Source of the DNA: Wyeomyia smithii
Taxonomy: Eukaryota > Arthropoda > Insecta > Diptera > Culicidae
Length of the DNA stretch: 64,000 bases
Direction of reading: 5' to 3'
Assembly (NCBI RefSeq): GCF_029784165.1
Contig: NC_073694.1
Coordinates: forward strand, 162,762,342-162,826,341
Shown: piece after piece, positions 21,876 to 31,641 of the stretch
How positions within the stretch are numbered: the stretch's first letter is position 1
Layout of the letters: every line of letters begins with the position of its first letter
Notes under the pieces: model-generated
What the model was told of the DNA's origin: nothing
What the model saw: the letters and a program-made list of their open reading frames with translations, nothing else
Databases searched by the model: none
Position numbers and translations under genes: made by a program

Positions 21876-23114
21876 ATGTCAAAGAAAAAGAGAAGAGCAG
21901 GCTCGAGCCCTGCGAAACAAAACTCTGCTGCTGAAGTAGGCAGTAAAAAGAAGAAACCAGGCGGAAGCAGTTGCACTTCGAAAAGCGTGGCTGACTGCGA
22001 CACGGTGACAAACGCTAGCGACGTTGGAGATTTTGGCGAGCCGACTGATGTTCCGGATTCTGCCAGCCCCAATACGGTGAAAGTGAAGCTTCCCCCGCTG
22101 GTAGTGAAAAACGTTCCTCTCAACAAGCTCATTAGCGACTTTGCATCGCTGGGCGTAGCAGCTGAATATAAGTTATGCGGCATCGGTACGAAGGTTATGC
22201 TCCACACGAAGGTGGATTTTGAGAAGGCCACGAAGTTTTTGAAAAATTCTAAATCTGAGTTCTTCACCCACGACATTCCTGGGGAAAAGCCTTTCAAGGT
22301 GGTCATCAGAGGCTTGCCAGGTTTCGACCCCAAGCTGATCGGTGCCGAAATCAAGGATCGGTACAAATTGGCCCCAATTGCTGTCTATCCGATCAAACGC
22401 AGAAATGAAAATGAAAGGAAATACCCGGACTGCCTCTTTCTGGTTCATTTCCCAAAAGGGACAGTTACACTGAGCGCTTTGCGAGCCATCCGCTCTTTGT
22501 TCTCCATTATCATCCGTTGGGAGCCCTATCGAGGAGGCCGCCGAGACGTTACGCAGTGTCAGAGGTGCCTCAACTTCGGTCACGGTACCCGAAACTGCAA
22601 CATCAAACCGCGTTGCAACATTTGCGCCAAGGACCACTCTACATCGGATTGCCCTGTGGACGGTGCCGGTGCGGTACAGTTTAAGTGTGCTAACTGTGGC
22701 GGTGATCACCAGAGCTCTGATCGACAGTGCCCGAAAAGGGAGAGCTTCAAACATATCCGCAAGCAGGCGTCGTCAACCAACCAGCCGAGCAGGAAGAAAG
22801 ACAAACCACCGGTCTTCAGGGCGGAAGATTTTCCTCCTCTGCGTTCATCCCAGCAAGCAGGGCACCCAAGTACGCGTACGCAACTTGACCTTCCACACTT
22901 ACCATCCGGCGGGTCAGCCGGTCAACGGTCGCCTCCCCCCCCTGGCTACTGGCGTCCACCCACAACAACACCACCGAGCGCTGAGTCCGAGAAGTACTCT
23001 GCGGATGAGCTGCTAGAAATTTTTAGCAGCATGACCAATGCCCTTCGTGCGTGTCGCAACAAGCCCGAGCAAATCCATGTGCTCGGTAAATTTATTATCC
23101 AATATGGATCCTAA
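21876..23114 (+). CDS. Jockey ORF1, gag-like nucleic-acid-binding protein (copy 1)
   Basis: The 412-residue product should coat the element RNA and accompany it to the chromosome. The N-terminal ~65 residues are Lys/Ser-rich and disordered. Residues ~70-190 match the domain that precedes zinc knuckles in insect gag-like proteins (PPLVVKNVPL near its start, VVIRGLPGF in the middle). Three Cys/His zinc knuckles follow from Cys228: CQRCLNFGHGTRNC, CNICAKDHSTSDC and CANCGGDHQSSDRQC. The tail is Pro/Ser-rich. I chose the ATG at 21876; the frame opens earlier only with a TTG. The stop overlaps the ORF2 start by 11 bases. Length and layout are typical of the clade. Confidence 0.93.
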   Translation: MSKKKRRAGSSPAKQNSAAEVGSKKKKPGGSSCTSKSVADCDTVTNASDVGDFGEPTDVPDSASPNTVKVKLPPLVVKNVPLNKLISDFASLGVAAEYKLCGIGTKVMLHTKVDFEKATKFLKNSKSEFFTHDIPGEKPFKVVIRGLPGFDPKLIGAEIKDRYKLAPIAVYPIKRRNENERKYPDCLFLVHFPKGTVTLSALRAIRSLFSIIIRWEPYRGGRRDVTQCQRCLNFGHGTRNCNIKPRCNICAKDHSTSDCPVDGAGAVQFKCANCGGDHQSSDRQCPKRESFKHIRKQASSTNQPSRKKDKPPVFRAEDFPPLRSSQQAGHPSTRTQLDLPHLPSGGSAGQRSPPPPGYWRPPTTTPPSAESEKYSADELLEIFSSMTNALRACRNKPEQIHVLGKFIIQYGS

Positions 23115-25755
23115 ACCCATCTCCATCGTCACCTGGAACGCTTGCTCTATTAGAGCAAAAAACATTGAGCTTGCTGACTTTCTCCGCAAGTACAACATCG
23201 ACGTGGGTCTACTCACAGAGACCCACCTAAAGTCCGGCGACAGTTTTTGGCTGCCGGATCACAACATCATCCGTCTCGATCGCACCAACTCCAGGGGGGG
23301 TGGTATAGCGATCATCGTTAGAAAAGGGATGAAATACAACATCTTGCCGCACATCCACACCGCCATCATCGAAGCCCTTAGTGTGGAGGTCAAATCAGCT
23401 ACCGGGTTCATCCGGTTCATCGTCGTCTACTGTCCTCGCCAGTGTAGTATCAGCAACGGTACAGCAATGCAGTTCAAGAACGACCTGGCAACCATCACCA
23501 GGACCAACTCCCGCTTCGTCGTTGGGGGAGACCTAAATGCTCGGCACGAGGCTTGGCGAAATTATCGGCAGAATCTGAACGGTCGTCAACTCTTCGAACA
23601 CTCGCAGCATGGGTTTTATACGGTGCAGTTTCCGGATGAGCCGACTTTCATCTCCCCAGCGGGGAACCCTTCAACCCTGGACTTCTTCCTGGCCAACATC
23701 GAGCTCTCCAAACCAGTGGCCCTCAACGATCTGAGCTCAGACCACCAACCTGTCGTTGCTGAGGTGGGGTTCGGTGTTGCTCCTGTCAGCTGTCTGCGGA
23801 AAGATTACCATCATGTCGACTGGGAGCGCTTTGCTCGAATGGTGGACAACAACATCGACGAGGCGCCGCCGCTCGACAGCGTGGAAAACATCGACCAGGC
23901 GTTGGAGGGTCTCCAACGAGCCATAAACGTGGCCGACGAGGCGTGTGTGCGACGTGTTCCTGTGAGGGGTAAGTTCCTTGCTATTGATTCCCATACCCGG
24001 CTGCTAATTAGATTGCGGAATGTGCGTAGACGCCAGTTCCAGAGGACCAGGGATCTGGACATTAGGCTCGAGGTGACCGATCTGAATAGGCAAATTGCTT
24101 CCAGGATGGTCTCACTCCGGAATGAAAATTTCGGACGCTTAGTCCAAAGTTTGGACGACCGCTCCAGGCCATTCTGGAAAGTAGCCAAAGTGCTGAAATC
24201 GCACCCCAAACCAGTTCCTCCCCTCAGGGTCGGAGAGAGGCTTCTTGTTGCACCGGTCGAGAGAGCAAATGCGGTAGGCAATCACATTGCCTCATCGCAT
24301 TTGCTTGGCTCGACCATGGCTAGTCCAATGGAAGACCAGGTCGAGCAGTGCGTCCGCGACCTCGAAAACTTCCCCTGTACCGTTCCTCAAGAACATAAAA
24401 TCACAGCAGAACAGGTTTGCTCAGCGCTGATGAGTACTAAGAACATGAAGGCCCCTGGGTTTGACGGGGTCTTCAATATGGTCTTAAAAAAGCTCAGCAA
24501 CAGGGTTCACCTGTTGTTGAGCTCTATCTTCAACAGATGCTTGGAATTGCACTACTATCCAAGCATTTGGAAGATAGCCAAGATCATACCGATCCGCAAA
24601 CCCGGGAAAGATCCGACGTTAGCATCAAGCTACCGTCCGATCAGCCTACTCTCATCGCTGGGTAAACTGTTTGAAAAACTGATCCTCAACCGCATGATGA
24701 AGGTGGCTGAGGAAAACAACATCTTACTCCCGGAACAGTTTGGGTTTAGGAAGGGTCACTCCACCACGCACCAGCTGGTGCGGGTGATGAACAACATCAG
24801 AAGGGACAGGGCTGTATCCAAGTCCACAGCCATGGCATTGTTGGACGTCGAAAAGGCGTTTGACAATGTCTGGCATGACGGTCTGGTATACAAGCTCTGT
24901 GCCTTCAACTTTCCATCATATTTGACGAAAATCATCTGCAGCTACCTTCGGCAGAGGTCGTTCAGGGTATCGCTGAATGGTTGTTTATCAAATACTTTTT
25001 CCATCCCAGCAGGGGTCCCGCAGGGCAGTCTGCTGGGCCCTTTGCTATACAACATTTACACCTCCGACATTCCTTCCCTGGGAGATGGCTGCGTGCTCTT
25101 TCTGTTCGCAGATGACACTGCAATTGCCGTCAAGGGAAGAATGCCTCGTGAGATCACCAACAAACTTCAGCGATGCTTAGACGCCTTTGTCGAGTATGCT
25201 AACACCTGGAAAATCAAGATCAACGCTTCCAAAACCCAGACAATAATGTTCCTTCATCGACAATCCCCCAAACTGAAGCCCCCTCCATCATGCGTTGTGG
25301 TTATGAACGGTACAGGGGTTGAGTGGTCTTCCGAAGTTACCTATCTTGGACTGCTATTCGACGAGAAACTTCTTTTCCGATCGCATGTGGAGAGGACACT
25401 GGTTAAGTGCTCAGCTTTGGTTCGGTCACTATACCCGCTAATTTGTCGCAGATCTCGCCTCTCAAGAACAAACAAACTGGCAGTCTACAAACAAATAATT
25501 GCCCCCGCGGTCTTTTACGCAGCTCCGGTGTGGGAGTCATGTGCACAAACTCACAGGAACAAAATACAGATTGCGCAAAACCGAATCTTACGGATGATCC
25601 TCGATTGTCCCTATGACACCAGGATCACAGATCTCCACCAAGAAGCAGTTACTCCAAAAGTAGATGCCAGAATAACAGAAACCAAAACCAAATTTGTACA
25701 TAAATGTCAGCATTCAGAATACGCTTTAATAAGCGGTTTGTACATAGTAGGTTAA
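23104..25755 (+). CDS. Jockey ORF2, endonuclease-reverse transcriptase (copy 1)
   Basis: The 883-residue protein nicks target DNA and reverse transcribes the element RNA from the nick. The endonuclease domain occupies residues ~5-220: Asn12 (TWNACS), Glu39 (LLTETH), Asp143 and Asn145 (GGDLNARH), and Asp213-His214 (SSDHQP). The reverse transcriptase covers ~430-720, with SSYRPISLLSSLGKLFEKL, FGFRKGHSTTHQL, DVEKAFDNVWH, GVPQGSLLGPLLYN and the catalytic FADD at 668-671. A thumb-like segment and a Cys/His region (residues ~810-870) end the protein. No RNase H is present, as usual for Jockey. ATG 23104 is preferred over 23038 because it begins at the endonuclease fold and overlaps the ORF1 stop. 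Confidence 0.93.
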   Translation: MDPKPISIVTWNACSIRAKNIELADFLRKYNIDVGLLTETHLKSGDSFWLPDHNIIRLDRTNSRGGGIAIIVRKGMKYNILPHIHTAIIEALSVEVKSATGFIRFIVVYCPRQCSISNGTAMQFKNDLATITRTNSRFVVGGDLNARHEAWRNYRQNLNGRQLFEHSQHGFYTVQFPDEPTFISPAGNPSTLDFFLANIELSKPVALNDLSSDHQPVVAEVGFGVAPVSCLRKDYHHVDWERFARMVDNNIDEAPPLDSVENIDQALEGLQRAINVADEACVRRVPVRGKFLAIDSHTRLLIRLRNVRRRQFQRTRDLDIRLEVTDLNRQIASRMVSLRNENFGRLVQSLDDRSRPFWKVAKVLKSHPKPVPPLRVGERLLVAPVERANAVGNHIASSHLLGSTMASPMEDQVEQCVRDLENFPCTVPQEHKITAEQVCSALMSTKNMKAPGFDGVFNMVLKKLSNRVHLLLSSIFNRCLELHYYPSIWKIAKIIPIRKPGKDPTLASSYRPISLLSSLGKLFEKLILNRMMKVAEENNILLPEQFGFRKGHSTTHQLVRVMNNIRRDRAVSKSTAMALLDVEKAFDNVWHDGLVYKLCAFNFPSYLTKIICSYLRQRSFRVSLNGCLSNTFSIPAGVPQGSLLGPLLYNIYTSDIPSLGDGCVLFLFADDTAIAVKGRMPREITNKLQRCLDAFVEYANTWKIKINASKTQTIMFLHRQSPKLKPPPSCVVVMNGTGVEWSSEVTYLGLLFDEKLLFRSHVERTLVKCSALVRSLYPLICRRSRLSRTNKLAVYKQIIAPAVFYAAPVWESCAQTHRNKIQIAQNRILRMILDCPYDTRITDLHQEAVTPKVDARITETKTKFVHKCQHSEYALISGLYIVG

Positions 25756-26001
25756 GTTAGTTCTAAGCTGTAAATAGTAATTTTAAGCTGTAAATAGTAG
25801 TTTTAAGTAGTTTTCTTTCAAACAAGCGCCACCAAAGTGGACAATCCAAAATTCAAAATCTCTACAATTAGAAAGCTTAGTAAAACAAAAATCAAAACTC
25901 GCACATCAAAGATGAAAACAGTAATGTGAATCACTTATACTTTAAAAACATGTATTATACCCTACAAAAGCATAAAAATACAGATAAACTTAAACAACAA
26001 C

Positions 26002-27405
26002 ATTTCACCCCATCAGTTTCATTACTAAACCGTACCGGCTACATACGGACGCTATCTTGAAAGAATTCTGGACGGACTGACCAAAAAAATGGATATATTC
26101 GGCACCTGGCCCCTTTTGGTGCCTCGAAATTTTGTTACAGAAGCGGCTAATTGAATTTTCTGTTTTATTACGAAATGCTGCTGCTAGCGGAAAAAACCTT
26201 GCAAATATGCATCTTTTTGTTGGTGTTAATTTTACGACAGCGGCCGGCGCCCCATCATTCTGATTCCAAAACCGCACCAGTGACATGCGGACGCTAGGTG
26301 ATAGCAGCTGAAAGGAGGAAATACAAAATAGTACCGGTCATCTCGTGCCGGTTTCACCCGTAATGCTGGTGGCTTTAGTAGTAAATGGCCACTGCAAAAC
26401 ACTTAAATGGCTGGAATTCTGGACGGACTAACCAGGAAACTATAATCGGCAACTGGCACCTTTTGGTGCCTCTAAATTTTGTTACAGAAGCGGCAAATTG
26501 AATTTTCTGTTTTACCAAATGATGCTGCTAGCGGAAAAAACCTTGCAAAAATGCATGTTTGTGTTGGTGTTAATATTATGACAGCGGCCGGCGCAGCTTT
26601 GAAGAAACATTTGTCTCTTCCATTCCATAATTTGCGTAGCCCATCCCACTTTTAATTTATCTGACGAAGCCTTGGTATAAAACGTACCGTTCGAACATTT
26701 CACCCCATCAGTTTCATTACTAAACCGTACCGGCTACATACGGACGCTATCTTGAAAGAATTCTGGACGGACTGACCAAAAAAATGGATATATTCGGCAC
26801 CTGGCCCCTTTTGGTGCCTCGAAATTTTGTTACAGAAGCGGCTAATTGAATTTTCTGTTTTATTACAAAATGCTGCTGCTAGCGGAAAAAACCTTGCAAA
26901 TATGCATCTTTTTGTTGGTGTTAATTTTACGACAGCGGCCGGCGCCCCATCATTCTGATTCCAAAACCGCACCAGTGACATGCGGACGCTAGGTGATAGC
27001 AGCTGAAAGGAGGAAATACAAAATAGTACCGGTCATCTCGTGCCGGTTTCACCCGTAATGCTGGTGGCTTTAGTAGTAAATGGCTACTGCAAAACACTTA
27101 AATGGCTGGAATTCTGGACGGACTAACCAGGAAACTATAATCGGCAACTGGCACCTTTTGGTGCCTCTAAATTTTGTTACAGAAGCGGCAAATTGAATTT
27201 TCTGTTTTACCAAATGATGCTGCTAGCGGAAAAAACCTTGCAAAAATGCATGTTTGTGTTGGTGTTAATATTATGACAGCGGCCGGCGCAGCTTTCAAGA
27301 AACATTTGTCTCTTCCATTCCATAATTTGCGTAGCCCATCCCACTTTTAATTTATCTGACGAAGCCTTGGTATAAAACGTACCGTTCGAACATTTCACCC
27401 CATCA
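26002..27405 (+). repeat. Satellite array between Jockey copies 1 and 2 (two 695 bp units)
   Basis: Each 695 bp unit is a dimer of two diverged ~345-350 bp monomers. Both monomers hold the hairpin GGCACC-TTTT-GGTGCC or its variant, TTTTGTTACAGAAGCGGC, GCTAGCGGAAAAAACCTTG and GACAGCGGCCGGCGC. An unoccupied target site lies at about 26697-26711. Small minus-strand frames recur in every unit (for example 26005-26286 and 26512-26703); they follow from the repeat and look non-coding. Confidence 0.92.
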
Positions 27406-27515
27406 TATATTCGCTCTCAGACTGTTGAGAAGTACAGTTCTATTTCTGAAAAGCCGGGTTAGTTAAAAATTTTATTCCGTTTTGTGCGACAGTTCGTCGC
27501 TTGCATCGCTGTGTG

Positions 27516-28754
27516 ATGTCAAAGAAAAAGAGAAGAGCAGGCTCGAGCCCTGCGAAACAAAACTCTGCTGCTGAAGTAGGCAGTAAAAAGAAGAAACCAG
27601 GCGGAAGCAGTTGCACTTCGAAAAGCGTGGCTGACTGCGACACGGTGACAAACGCTAGCGACGTTGGAGATTTTGGCGAGCCGACTGATGTTCCGGATTC
27701 TGCCAGCCCCAATACGGTGAAAGTGAAGCTTCCCCCGCTGGTAGTGAAAAACGTTCCTCTCAACAAGCTCATTAGCGACTTTGCATCGCTGGGCGTAGCA
27801 GCTGAATATAAGTTATGCGGCATCGGTACGAAGGTTATGCTCCACACGAAGGTGGATTTTGAGAAGGCCACGAAGTTTTTGAAAAATTCTAAATCTGAGT
27901 TCTTCACCCACGACATTCCTGGGGAAAAGCCTTTCAAGGTGGTCATCAGAGGCTTGCCAGGTTTCGACCCCAAGCTGATCGGTGCCGAAATCAAGGATCG
28001 GTACAAATTGGCCCCAATTGCTGTCTATCCGATCAAACGCAGAAATGAAAATGAAAGGAAATACCCGGACTGCCTCTTTCTGGTTCATTTCCCAAAAGGG
28101 ACAGTTACACTGAGCGCTTTGCGAGCCATCCGCTCTTTGTTCTCCATTATCATCCGTTGGGAGCCCTATCGAGGAGGCCGCCGAGACGTTACGCAGTGTC
28201 AGAGGTGCCTCAACTTCGGTCACGGTACCCGAAACTGCAACATCAAACCGCGTTGCAACATTTGCGCCAAGGACCACTCTACATCGGATTGCCCTGTGGA
28301 CGGTGCCGGTGCGGTACAGTTTAAGTGTGCTAACTGTGGCGGTGATCACCAGAGCTCTGATCGACAGTGCCCGAAAAGGGAGAGCTTCAAACATATCCGC
28401 AAGCAGGCGTCGTCAACCAACCAGCCGAGCAGGAAGAAAGACAAACCACCGGTCTTCAGGGCGGAAGATTTTCCTCCTCTGCGTTCATCCCAGCAAGCAG
28501 GGCACCCAAGTACGCGTACGCAACTTGACCTTCCACACTTACCATCCGGCGGGTCAGCCGGTCAACGGTCGCCTCCCCCCCCTGGCTACTGGCGTCCACC
28601 CACAACAACACCACCGAGCGCTGAGTCCGAGAAGTACTCTGCGGATGAGCTGCTAGAAATTTTTAGCAGCATGACCAATGCCCTTCGTGCGTGTCGCAAC
28701 AAGCCCGAGCAAATCCATGTGCTCGGTAAATTTATTATCCAATATGGATCCTAA
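27516..28754 (+). CDS. Jockey ORF1 (copy 2)
   Basis: The 412-residue product is identical to that of copy 1. The start is the ATG at 27516, and all zinc-knuckle residues are kept. Confidence 0.92.
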   Translation: MSKKKRRAGSSPAKQNSAAEVGSKKKKPGGSSCTSKSVADCDTVTNASDVGDFGEPTDVPDSASPNTVKVKLPPLVVKNVPLNKLISDFASLGVAAEYKLCGIGTKVMLHTKVDFEKATKFLKNSKSEFFTHDIPGEKPFKVVIRGLPGFDPKLIGAEIKDRYKLAPIAVYPIKRRNENERKYPDCLFLVHFPKGTVTLSALRAIRSLFSIIIRWEPYRGGRRDVTQCQRCLNFGHGTRNCNIKPRCNICAKDHSTSDCPVDGAGAVQFKCANCGGDHQSSDRQCPKRESFKHIRKQASSTNQPSRKKDKPPVFRAEDFPPLRSSQQAGHPSTRTQLDLPHLPSGGSAGQRSPPPPGYWRPPTTTPPSAESEKYSADELLEIFSSMTNALRACRNKPEQIHVLGKFIIQYGS

Positions 28755-31395
28755 ACCCATCTCCATCGTCACCTGGAACGCTTGCTCTATTAGAGCAAAA
28801 AACATTGAGCTTGCTGACTTTCTCCGCAAGTACAACATCGACGTGGGTCTACTCACAGAGACCCACCTAAAGTCCGGCGACAGTTTTTGGCTGCCGGATC
28901 ACAACATCATCCGTCTCGATCGCACCAACTCCAGGGGGGGTGGTATAGCGATCATCGTTAGAAAAGGGATGAAATACAACATCTTGCCGCACATCCACAC
29001 CGCCATCATCGAAGCCCTTAGTGTGGAGGTCAAATCAGCTACCGGGTTCATCCGGTTCATCGTCGTCTACTGTCCTCGCCAGTGTAGTATCAGCAACGGT
29101 ACAGCAATGCAGTTCAAGAACGACCTGGCAACCATCACCAGGACCAACTCCCGCTTCGTCGTTGGGGGAGACCTAAATGCTCGGCACGAGGCTTGGCGAA
29201 ATTATCGGCAGAATCTGAACGGTCGTCAACTCTTCGAACACTCGCAGCATGGGTTTTATACGGTGCAGTTTCCGGATGAGCCGACTTTCATCTCCCCAGC
29301 GGGGAACCCTTCAACCCTGGACTTCTTCCTGGCCAACATCGAGCTCTCCAAACCAGTGGCCCTCAACGATCTGAGCTCAGACCACCAACCTGTCGTTGCT
29401 GAGGTGGGGTTCGGTGTTGCTCCTGTCAGCTGTCTGCGGAAAGATTACCATCATGTCGACTGGGAGCGCTTTGCTCGAATGGTGGACAACAACATCGACG
29501 AGGCGCCGCCGCTCGACAGCGTGGAAAACATCGACCAGGCGTTGGAGGGTCTCCAACGAGCCATAAACGTGGCCGACGAGGCGTGTGTGCGACGTGTTCC
29601 TGTGAGGGGTAAGTTCCTTGCTATTGATTCCCATACCCGGCTGCTAATTAGATTGCGGAATGTGCGTAGACGCCAGTTCCAGAGGACCAGGGATCTGGAC
29701 ATTAGGCTCGAGGTGACCGATCTGAATAGGCAAATTGCTTCCAGGATGGTCTCACTCCGGAATGAAAATTTCGGACGCTTAGTCCAAAGTTTGGACGACC
29801 GCTCCAGGCCATTCTGGAAAGTAGCCAAAGTGCTGAAATCGCACCCCAAACCAGTTCCTCCCCTCAGGGTCGGAGAGAGGCTTCTTGTTGCACCGGTCGA
29901 GAGAGCAAATGCGGTAGGCAATCACATTGCCTCATCGCATTTGCTTGGCTCGACCATGGCTAGTCCAATGGAAGACAAGGTCGAGCAGTGCGTCCGCGAC
30001 CTCGAAAACTTCCCCTGTACCGTTCCTCAAGAACATAAAATCACAGCAGAACAGGTTTGCTCAGCGCTGATGAGTACTAAGAACATGAAGGCCCCTGGGT
30101 TTGACGGGGTCTTCAATATGGTCTTAAAAAAGCTCAGCAACAGGGTTCACCTGTTGTTGAGCTCTATCTTCAACAGATGCTTGGAATTGCACTACTATCC
30201 AAGCATTTGGAAGATAGCCAAGATCATACCGATCCGCAAACCCGGGAAAGATCCGACGTTAGCATCAAGCTACCGTCCGATCAGCCTACTCTCATCGCTG
30301 GGTAAACTGTTTGAAAAACTGATCCTCAACCGCATGATGAAGGTGGCTGAGGAAAACAACATCTTACTCCCGGAACAGTTTGGGTTTAGGAAGGGTCACT
30401 CCACCACGCACCAGCTGGTGCGGGTGATGAACAACATCAGAAGGGACAGGGCTGTATCCAAGTCCACAGCCATGGCATTGTTGGACGTCGAAAAGGCGTT
30501 TGACAATGTCTGGCATGACGGTCTGGTATACAAGCTCTGTGCCTTCAACTTTCCATCATATTTGACGAAAATCATCTGCAGCTACCTTCGGCAGAGGTCG
30601 TTCAGGGTATCGCTGAATGGTTGTTTATCAAATACTTTTTCCATCCCAGCAGGGGTCCCGCAGGGCAGTCTGCTGGGCCCTTTGCTATACAACATTTACA
30701 CCTCCGACATTCCTTCCCTGGGAGATGGCTGCGTGCTCTTTCTGTTCGCAGATGACACTGCAATTGCCGTCAAGGGAAGAATGCCTCGTGAGATCACCAA
30801 CAAACTTCAGCGATGCTTAGACGCCTTTGTCGAGTATGCTAACACCTGGAAAATCAAGATCAACGCTTCCAAAACCCAGACAATAATGTTCCTTCATCGA
30901 CAATCCCCCAAACTGAAGCCCCCTCCATCATGCGTTGTGGTTATGAACGGTACAGGGGTTGAGTGGTCTTCCGAAGTTACCTATCTTGGACTGCTATTCG
31001 ACGAGAAACTTCTTTTCCGATCGCATGTGGAGAGGACACTGGTTAAGTGCTCAGCTTTGGTTCGGTCACTATACCCGCTAATTTGTCGCAGATCTCGCCT
31101 CTCAAGAACAAACAAACTGGCAGTCTACAAACAAATAATTGCCCCCGCGGTCTTTTACGCAGCTCCGGTGTGGGAGTCATGTGCACAAACTCACAGGAAC
31201 AAAATACAGATTGCGCAAAACCGAATCTTACGGATGATCCTCGATTGTCCCTATGACACCAGGATCACAGATCTCCACCAAGAAGCAGTTACTCCAAAAG
31301 TAGATGCCAGAATAACAGAAACCAAAACCAAATTTGTACATAAATGTCAGCATTCAGAATACGCTTTAATAAGCGGTTTGTACATAGTAGGTTAA
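28744..31395 (+). CDS. Jockey ORF2 (copy 2)
   Basis: Differs from copy 1 only by Gln412 to Lys, in the linker between endonuclease and reverse transcriptase. All catalytic residues are intact. It starts inside the last codons of ORF1, as in copy 1. Confidence 0.92.
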   Translation: MDPKPISIVTWNACSIRAKNIELADFLRKYNIDVGLLTETHLKSGDSFWLPDHNIIRLDRTNSRGGGIAIIVRKGMKYNILPHIHTAIIEALSVEVKSATGFIRFIVVYCPRQCSISNGTAMQFKNDLATITRTNSRFVVGGDLNARHEAWRNYRQNLNGRQLFEHSQHGFYTVQFPDEPTFISPAGNPSTLDFFLANIELSKPVALNDLSSDHQPVVAEVGFGVAPVSCLRKDYHHVDWERFARMVDNNIDEAPPLDSVENIDQALEGLQRAINVADEACVRRVPVRGKFLAIDSHTRLLIRLRNVRRRQFQRTRDLDIRLEVTDLNRQIASRMVSLRNENFGRLVQSLDDRSRPFWKVAKVLKSHPKPVPPLRVGERLLVAPVERANAVGNHIASSHLLGSTMASPMEDKVEQCVRDLENFPCTVPQEHKITAEQVCSALMSTKNMKAPGFDGVFNMVLKKLSNRVHLLLSSIFNRCLELHYYPSIWKIAKIIPIRKPGKDPTLASSYRPISLLSSLGKLFEKLILNRMMKVAEENNILLPEQFGFRKGHSTTHQLVRVMNNIRRDRAVSKSTAMALLDVEKAFDNVWHDGLVYKLCAFNFPSYLTKIICSYLRQRSFRVSLNGCLSNTFSIPAGVPQGSLLGPLLYNIYTSDIPSLGDGCVLFLFADDTAIAVKGRMPREITNKLQRCLDAFVEYANTWKIKINASKTQTIMFLHRQSPKLKPPPSCVVVMNGTGVEWSSEVTYLGLLFDEKLLFRSHVERTLVKCSALVRSLYPLICRRSRLSRTNKLAVYKQIIAPAVFYAAPVWESCAQTHRNKIQIAQNRILRMILDCPYDTRITDLHQEAVTPKVDARITETKTKFVHKCQHSEYALISGLYIVG

Positions 31396-31641
31396 GTTAG
31401 TTCTAAGCTGTAAATAGTAATTTTAAGCTGTAAATAGTAGTTTTAAGTAGTTTTCTTTCAAACAAGCGCCACCAAAGTGGACAATCCAAAATTCAAAATC
31501 TCTACAATTAGAAAGCTTAGTAAAACAAAAATCAAAACTCGCACATCAAAGATGAAAACAGTAATGTGAATCACTTATACTTTAAAAACATGTATTATAC
31601 CCTACAAAAGCATAAAAATACAGATAAACTTAAACAACAAC

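Larger units (their letters stand above)
21763..26001 (+). mobile_element. Jockey-clade non-LTR retrotransposon, copy 1
   Basis: This 4239 bp element is full length: a ~110 bp leader, ORF1, ORF2 and a ~245 bp 3' region ending in a short AAC repeat instead of a long poly(A). The 3' region holds a tandem duplication around AAGCTGTAAATAGTA. ATTTCACCCCATCA flanks both sides (21749-21762 and 26002-26015). Both genes are open. Jockey clade is inferred from the gag-like ORF1 with three zinc knuckles, the endonuclease and RT motifs, and the absence of RNase H. Confidence 0.93.
27406..31641 (+). mobile_element. Jockey retrotransposon, copy 2
   Basis: At 4236 bp it lies 5640 bp after copy 1. Target duplications are at 27392-27405 and 31642-31655. 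Its 5' junction lacks one CAT triplet compared with copy 1 and is otherwise the same. Confidence 0.93.

Noticed and set aside
22173..22754. Minus-strand frames overlapping Jockey ORF1 and ORF2 in all copies
   Set aside because: Shadows of the real frames, repeated only because the element is.
26102..26120. Histone mRNA 3' stem-loop, given the CCAAT/TATA promoter nearby
   Set aside because: Stem and loop sizes match, but the stem is not the histone consensus, it occurs in every monomer, and no histone coding sequence is present.
26005..27398. Conserved 93- and 63-codon minus-strand frames in every satellite unit
   Set aside because: Conservation equals that of the surrounding DNA, variants are not biased to silent changes, and no domain is visible.
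26002..27405. CRISPR-like array
   Set aside because: Units are 695 bp without short unique spacers, in a eukaryotic context.
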